Assembly (NCBI GenBank): GCA_964570105.1
Contig: CAZMWM010000030.1
Location: 1 to 18,764 of the forward strand
Length of the DNA stretch: 18,764 bases
Direction: 5' to 3'
Source: SIG673 sp964570105
GTDB taxonomy: Bacteria > Bacillota > Clostridia > Oscillospirales > CAG-272
The notes beneath the pieces are model-generated. The model did not search any database and was not told where the DNA came from. It worked only from the letters and a program-made list of their open reading frames with translations. Shown in pieces: positions 15,067 to 18,764 of this stretch (position 1 is its first letter; the number at the start of each line of letters is the position of its first letter). A program made the translations under genes and the position numbers.

Positions 15067-15909
15067 ATGATGAAGGGAATGATCTCCGGAATAAAGAGAA
15101 TGGAGATACACGACGGCGACGGGGTGCGTACCACGGTCTTTTTCAAGGGTTGCCCACTCAGATGCATATGGTGTCACAATCCCGAGAGCCTGTCCGCAAA
15201 AAAGCAGGTCGCCTTCTTTAAAGAGAAATGCATCTCTTGCGGCGCGTGCGGAAGCGTAAGGAGCGAGAAAACAGCTGCCGGATGCCCCACCGATGCGCTA
15301 AAGGTGTACGGAAGAGAATACGGCACTGAGGAGCTTGCGGAGCTTTTGCTGACGGACGAGCCGTTTTTCAGGATGAGCGGAGGTGGCGTGACTCTCTCCG
15401 GCGGTGAGTGCTTGGCGCAACCGGAATTTGCCGCGGAGCTGGCGAAAAAGCTTACATCAAGGGGAATCGGCGTTTACGTGGACACCTGCGGATACGTAAA
15501 GAGAGCGGCGCTTGAGAGGATCATCCCGTATACCGAAAGATTTCTTTACGACGTAAAAGCCGCCGATCCCGAGGTACACTGCCGATGCACCGGAAAGGAT
15601 AACCGACTGATACTTGACAATCTTCGGTTTTTGTGCGAGGAAGGGTGCAACGTTGAGATAAGATATCCCCTGGTCAAAGGGTATAACGAGCTTGAATGCG
15701 AGAGCATAGCCGAGCTGCTCGGTAAGCTTGGCAAAATAAAGCGCGTAAAGGTACTGCGCTATCATTCGCTTTCGGCATCAAGATACGAGGCGCTCGGTAT
15801 GTTGAATACCTTGCCAAGCACGGAGACGACCGTCCGTGACGTCGAGCAGACAGTGGAAATATTGCGCCGTTACGGTCTTGACGCCGTAAACGGCATCACG
15901 GAAGCGTAA
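15067..15909 (+). CDS. Glycyl radical enzyme activating enzyme (radical SAM)
   Basis: The 280-aa protein should abstract hydrogen from Gly667 of the enzyme encoded just upstream. The radical-SAM cluster motif is GCPLRCIWCHNPES, with Cys29, Cys33 and Cys36. GGGVTLSGGE (105-114) is the SAM-binding GGE region. Only one ferredoxin-type cysteine set is present: Cys55, Cys58, Cys61 and Cys73, with 11 residues between the last two. Many GRE activases have two such clusters, and PFL activase has none. The usual DGPG before the cluster reads DGDG (16-19). The start is uncertain: ATGs at 15067, 15070 and 15079 all lack a well-spaced ribosome site, and the codon before 15067 is a stop. A shared transcript with the GRE is likely. 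Confidence 0.92.
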   Translation: MMKGMISGIKRMEIHDGDGVRTTVFFKGCPLRCIWCHNPESLSAKKQVAFFKEKCISCGACGSVRSEKTAAGCPTDALKVYGREYGTEELAELLLTDEPFFRMSGGGVTLSGGECLAQPEFAAELAKKLTSRGIGVYVDTCGYVKRAALERIIPYTERFLYDVKAADPEVHCRCTGKDNRLILDNLRFLCEEGCNVEIRYPLVKGYNELECESIAELLGKLGKIKRVKVLRYHSLSASRYEALGMLNTLPSTETTVRDVEQTVEILRRYGLDAVNGITEA

Positions 15910-15972
15910 AGCTCCGAATGTCCGCATCCCCGTTTCCACTCCCATTAAAAAAACTCTCCCCCGATAAAGACC

Positions 15973-16019
15973 AAACTCCCGCACCGCAAAGCACAGATCC
16001 TTGCGGTGTGGGAGTTTTT
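15973..16019 (+). terminator. Strong terminator between the GRE operon and the sensor kinase
   Basis: A 17-bp stem with one G-U pair (15973-15989 with 16001-16017) and an 11-base loop ends in TTTTT on the plus strand. The genes on either side converge here. A weaker T-run on the other strand means it may also stop kinase transcription. Confidence 0.88.
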
Positions 16020-16074
16020 AGCATATTCGCGCTTAATGCTCTGTTTTAAAAGCATTTTTTCGGCGCTTCGCGCT

Positions 16075-17553
16075 TTAGTGCTTCGGGTGGGCGTCCTCGG
16101 GAGATGAGGGTGGAAGTGTGAAGATGAATCTGCAAAAGCTTCCGTGTTCGCTCTCAACCCGTATATCCTCGCCGAGAGCGTTTATTACGGTCTTTGAGAT
16201 ATAAAGTCCCAGCCCGACGCCGGTCTTATCAAGTCCGCGGCTCTTGTCGCTCTTATAGAAGCGCTCAAAAACGAACGGGATATCCTCCTCCGGTATGCCA
16301 ACGCCTTCGTTGTACACCGAAACGGCGATCTTTTTATCCTTGGTATTGTGTACCGAGAGCTTTAAAGCTCCCTTTTCTCTTGAAAACTTGACTGCGTTAT
16401 CGCATACGTTGTACAGTATCTGATGTATCGCATCCTTATCCGAATTTACCCACATATTGTCCGCGTCGCAGTCGAACTCCACATCGAGCTGCTTCTCATC
16501 TATCTTCTGTTCAAATGAGAGGAGTATCTGACGCGCTATCTCGCACACGTCGAAATCCGAATACTCGAACTTTCTTTCCCCTGCCTGAACTCTCGAAAGA
16601 TCCAAAAGCTGACGCACGAGTCTTGACAGGCGCAACACCTCGTTCTTTATCCTCTCGAGGTATTCGTTCTGTTGCTCCGGAGGTATGGCGCCGACAAGTA
16701 TAGCGTCTATAAATCCGGCGATCGTGGTCATCGGCGTTTTCAGGTCGTGCGACACGTTGGCGAGGAAGCCGCGGCGCATCTCTTCGAGATTTTGCAGGCT
16801 GTCAGCCATCTGGTTGAACGCCATTGCAAGCTCTGCGACCTCGTCGTTACCGCTCACGGGAACTCTTATATCGAACTGACCGTTTGAAAAGCTTTTTGCC
16901 GCGCGGCTCATGCTCTTAAGAGGACTCGTTATGCGTTCCGTTATGAAGTAAACGGCTATGAGGGAAGCAAGGAACACCCAAAGGCTCGCCATTATGAGTA
17001 TCTTCATGGTGTTTGCGACCATTGCTTTTATATTCGCGGATGACGCGCAGGTGAACACCGAGCATATCACCGTCTCGCCGTCCGATGAATAAACGGGGAC
17101 TGCGCAGTATAGGTACTGAGAAGAGAGCGTGCCGTCAAGATCGTTATATCCGCTGTATTCCTCGCCGCCGTTAAGCTCACTCATCACGTCTCGGGGGACA
17201 TCGGTGAGTATCACGTCGCTTCCAAGCCCGGAATTTGTAAGGACGACCTTGCCCTCCGTGTCAACGATGAACACTATCATATCGGTATCGAAATCCGACA
17301 TTAGGGTGATATATTCCTTGAGACGCCATTCCGTCCCCAAAAGCTCGTCCCTGACGTTCTCGGGAGAGCCGGGAGCAACCAGACGGCTTATAACTCCGGA
17401 TATCGTCTGCGATATCTGCTCCACGGTCTCGCTCTTATCCTTGATGGTCGTGTACGACATATTAGAGCCGAGCACAAGGCAAAGGATAGCGAACGCAACG
17501 GTGATTATCAGCATAAATGTCGCGAGATATCTCGTAAATATACTGTTAGTCAT
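16075..17553 (-). CDS. Membrane sensor histidine kinase of a two-component system
   Basis: The 492-aa protein has a transmembrane helix (~8-30), an extracellular sensor region (~31-182) that looks like a single PAS/Cache-type fold (MIVFIVDTEGKVVLTN near 92-107), and a second transmembrane helix (~183-205). A HAMP domain follows (~205-258, ITSPLKSMSRAAKSF). The phosphoacceptor is His269 in FLANVSHDLKTP. The ATPase domain shows the N box NVCDNAVKFS (382-391), G1 NEGVGIPEEDIPFVFERFYK (415-434) and G2 GVGLGL (445-450). All key residues are intact. The ATG is six bases after the stop of the response regulator gene, so translation is probably coupled. The signal is unknown. Confidence 0.95.
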   Translation of the reverse strand: MTNSIFTRYLATFMLIITVAFAILCLVLGSNMSYTTIKDKSETVEQISQTISGVISRLVAPGSPENVRDELLGTEWRLKEYITLMSDFDTDMIVFIVDTEGKVVLTNSGLGSDVILTDVPRDVMSELNGGEEYSGYNDLDGTLSSQYLYCAVPVYSSDGETVICSVFTCASSANIKAMVANTMKILIMASLWVFLASLIAVYFITERITSPLKSMSRAAKSFSNGQFDIRVPVSGNDEVAELAMAFNQMADSLQNLEEMRRGFLANVSHDLKTPMTTIAGFIDAILVGAIPPEQQNEYLERIKNEVLRLSRLVRQLLDLSRVQAGERKFEYSDFDVCEIARQILLSFEQKIDEKQLDVEFDCDADNMWVNSDKDAIHQILYNVCDNAVKFSREKGALKLSVHNTKDKKIAVSVYNEGVGIPEEDIPFVFERFYKSDKSRGLDKTGVGLGLYISKTVINALGEDIRVESEHGSFCRFIFTLPPSSPEDAHPKH

Positions 17554-17559
17554 CTGATA

Positions 17560-18249
17560 TCACTGCAATACTTCAAACTTATAACCGACGCCCCACACCG
17601 TCTTGAGTATCCATTTATCGGAAACGCCCTCGAGCTTCTCGCGCAGACGCTTTACGTGAACGTCCACCGTCCTTGAGTCACCGAGATAGTCAAAGCCCCA
17701 AACCTTATCAAGGAGCTGATCTCTGGTGAATACGCGGTTTGAGTTTGAAGCGAGGAAGTAAAGAAGCTCCAGCTCCTTCGGGGGGATGTCAACGCTCTTG
17801 CCGTTCAGCTTAAGCTCGTACTTCTGGAGGCTGATCTCTATATTATCGAATTTGATGACCTCCTCGTCGTTCACGCTGTCGTGCGCGGTATAACGGCGGA
17901 GCACTGCCTTGACTCTTGCGGAAAGCTCCTTCATATCAAAGGGCTTTACCACGAAATCGTCGGCTCCAAGCTCCAGTCCCAGCACCTTATCGAACACCTC
18001 GTATTTTGCGGTTATCATAATGATCGGCTTGTTCGAGATCTCTCTGATCTCACGGCAGACCTGCCAACCGTCCTTTTGGGGGAGCATTATATCAAGGAGC
18101 ACAAGGTCCGGCTCCGAGAACTTGAACTGCTTCACGCCCTCCGCTCCGTCAGATGCGGTCTTGACGTCGTAGCCCTCCTTTTCAAGGTAGAGCTTGAGAA
18201 GATCGCAGATGTTTGCGTCATCGTCGATAACAAGAATTTTTGCTGCCAT
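17560..18249 (-). CDS. OmpR/PhoB-family response regulator
   Basis: The 229-aa protein has a receiver domain (IDDD at 8-11, phosphoacceptor Asp53 in LVLLDIMLPQKDGW, and the switch residues in ITAKYEV and FVVKPFD). A winged-helix DNA-binding domain follows (PPKELELLYFLASNSNRVFT, then RTVDVHVKRLREKLE). I choose the ATG at 18249 because AAGGAAGG lies 9 bases upstream. An ATG two codons earlier (18255) leaves only 3 bases. It is the first gene of a two-gene operon with the kinase. Targets cannot be read from the window. Confidence 0.95.
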   Translation of the reverse strand: MAAKILVIDDDANICDLLKLYLEKEGYDVKTASDGAEGVKQFKFSEPDLVLLDIMLPQKDGWQVCREIREISNKPIIMITAKYEVFDKVLGLELGADDFVVKPFDMKELSARVKAVLRRYTAHDSVNDEEVIKFDNIEISLQKYELKLNGKSVDIPPKELELLYFLASNSNRVFTRDQLLDKVWGFDYLGDSRTVDVHVKRLREKLEGVSDKWILKTVWGVGYKFEVLQ

Positions 18250-18313
18250 TGTCATATACCTTCCTTATTTGAATTTTTAAAAAATAAACTTCGTCAAAAA
18301 AATAACTATCTTC

Positions 18314-18319
18314 ATTATA
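18314..18319 (-). promoter_or_regulatory. Candidate -10 box of the two-component operon
   Basis: A perfect TATAAT on the minus strand, 65 bases before the response regulator start. The hexamer 17 bp upstream (AACAAA) is a poor -35, so the call is tentative. Confidence 0.35.
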
Positions 18320-18487
18320 GCCGCGTAATGTGATGGTTTGTTGAACTTCCGGTAAACAATCCTTTAATTATATCGCGTTACCGTGTATATCGCTCTCGAC
18401 GTTTATGAAAAAAAACCGCAAGCTCGCCTTTGGTCGGCGTGCGTATAAAACCTACGCAAGCGAGGAAACTAAAAACAGTGATGTACG

Positions 18488-18553
18488 CCAGCTTTTCGAG
18501 AAAAGCTGGGCAAAAGCTTCTGAGTAGCTTCGCGGTGGAAGTTTGTTGTTCCA
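18488..18553. repeat. Intergenic repeat unit, copy A
   Basis: CCAGCTTTT-CGAG-AAAAGCTGG (9-bp stem), then the 19-mer GAGTAGCTTCGCGGTGGAA (18522-18540), whose last five bases pair with TTCCA (18549-18553) across an 8-base loop. Copy B repeats the same order further right. Confidence 0.65.
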
Positions 18554-18588
18554 TCACAGAGGTGCGCCCGCTTTCTGAAGAAAGCATC

Positions 18589-18705
18589 AGCTTTTCAAGA
18601 AAAGCTTTGGGCAAAAAGCGTAACACGGCTTTGCCGTGTTACACGCAAGGATGTAAGCTTTAGCAAAACTTTCGAGTAGCTTCGCGGTGGAAATAGGATA
18701 TTCCA
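18589..18705. repeat. Intergenic repeat unit, copy B, with an inserted hairpin
   Basis: AGCTTTT-CAAG-AAAAGCT, an extra 10-bp hairpin GTAACACGGC-TTT-GCCGTGTTAC (18620-18642), then the identical 19-mer (18674-18692) and the TGGAA/TTCCA hairpin with a different 8-base loop. It is longer than copy A because of the central hairpin segment. Confidence 0.65.
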
Positions 18706-18739
18706 TCACATTTTTCTGTGTTCGCACTAAGCGCCGTAG

Positions 18740-18764
18740 GCTCCCTTGTGTAAAGGGAGCTGTC
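18740..18764. repeat. Start of a palindromic repeat cut by the window edge
   Basis: GCTCCCTT (18740-18747), a 5-base loop, AAGGGAGC (18753-18760), then TGTC at the edge. From memory, this type of sequence recurs between genes in gut Clostridia. The rest of the element is outside the window. Confidence 0.45.

Larger units (their letters stand above)
18250..18764. other. Non-coding, hairpin-rich right end
   Basis: No gene is supported here. The first ~110 bases are the response-regulator leader and promoter. From 18420 on there are at least eight perfect hairpins: 18440-18458, 18488-18509, 18536-18553, 18570-18585, 18589-18606, 18620-18642, 18688-18705 and 18740-18760. Short open frames across it are fragmentary and follow the repeats. 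The pattern fits a mosaic of small palindromic repeats or a miniature mobile element. Confidence 0.6.

Noticed and set aside
18378..18663. Small open frames at the right end
   Set aside because: Their sequences track the duplicated hairpin elements, with no ribosome sites or known domain.

Overview
The window looks like chromosomal DNA of an anaerobic, probably gut- or rumen-type Clostridia (Firmicutes). Evidence: AAAGGAG-type ribosome sites, near-consensus sigma-A promoters, a split two-gene transketolase, a YqhQ-PrmC pair, the ACT/UPF0210 pair, a BspA-like leucine-rich-repeat surface protein, and an oxygen-sensitive glycyl radical enzyme (GRE) with its radical-SAM activase. Genus cannot be read from the sequence alone.

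Layout. 1-1900 (-): N-terminal 633 codons of a secreted BspA-like LRR_5 protein that runs off the left edge. 2190-3419 (-): lipoprotein with an RsgI-like extracytoplasmic domain and a long helical tail. 3596-11097 (-): eight closely spaced minus-strand genes, in transcription order transketolase N-half, transketolase C-half, YqhQ (DUF1385), PrmC, DUF2752 membrane protein, a DRE-TIM condensing enzyme (Re-citrate synthase or isopropylmalate synthase type), an ACT-domain protein and UPF0210. 11431-11811 (+): small HEAT-like protein. 11965-12759 (-): AraC regulator, divergent from 12913-14982 (+), a compact GRE, and 15067-15909 (+), its activating enzyme. 16075-18249 (-): OmpR-type response regulator followed by its sensor kinase. 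18250-18764: no gene, but a dense cluster of hairpins and short duplicated elements reaching the right edge.

The most interesting part is 11965-15909. AraC and the GRE are divergently transcribed from two well-formed promoters whose -35 boxes lie 51 bp apart, with an inverted repeat between them. The GRE keeps Cys-x-Glu in the thiyl loop and a Cys-to-Gly distance of 331 residues, as in the GRE eliminases. However, it is about 100 residues short at the N-terminus and its glycyl loop reads RLCGWN instead of the usual RV(S/A)GY. The activase has only one ferredoxin-type cysteine set and DGDG in place of DGPG. The substrate cannot be assigned; it may be an uncharacterised GRE class.

Functional links. 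The transketolase halves form one enzyme. YqhQ-PrmC is a conserved block, here without prfA directly after it. The condensing enzyme, ACT protein and UPF0210 are close enough to be co-transcribed. The response regulator and kinase are six bases apart and form one two-component system.
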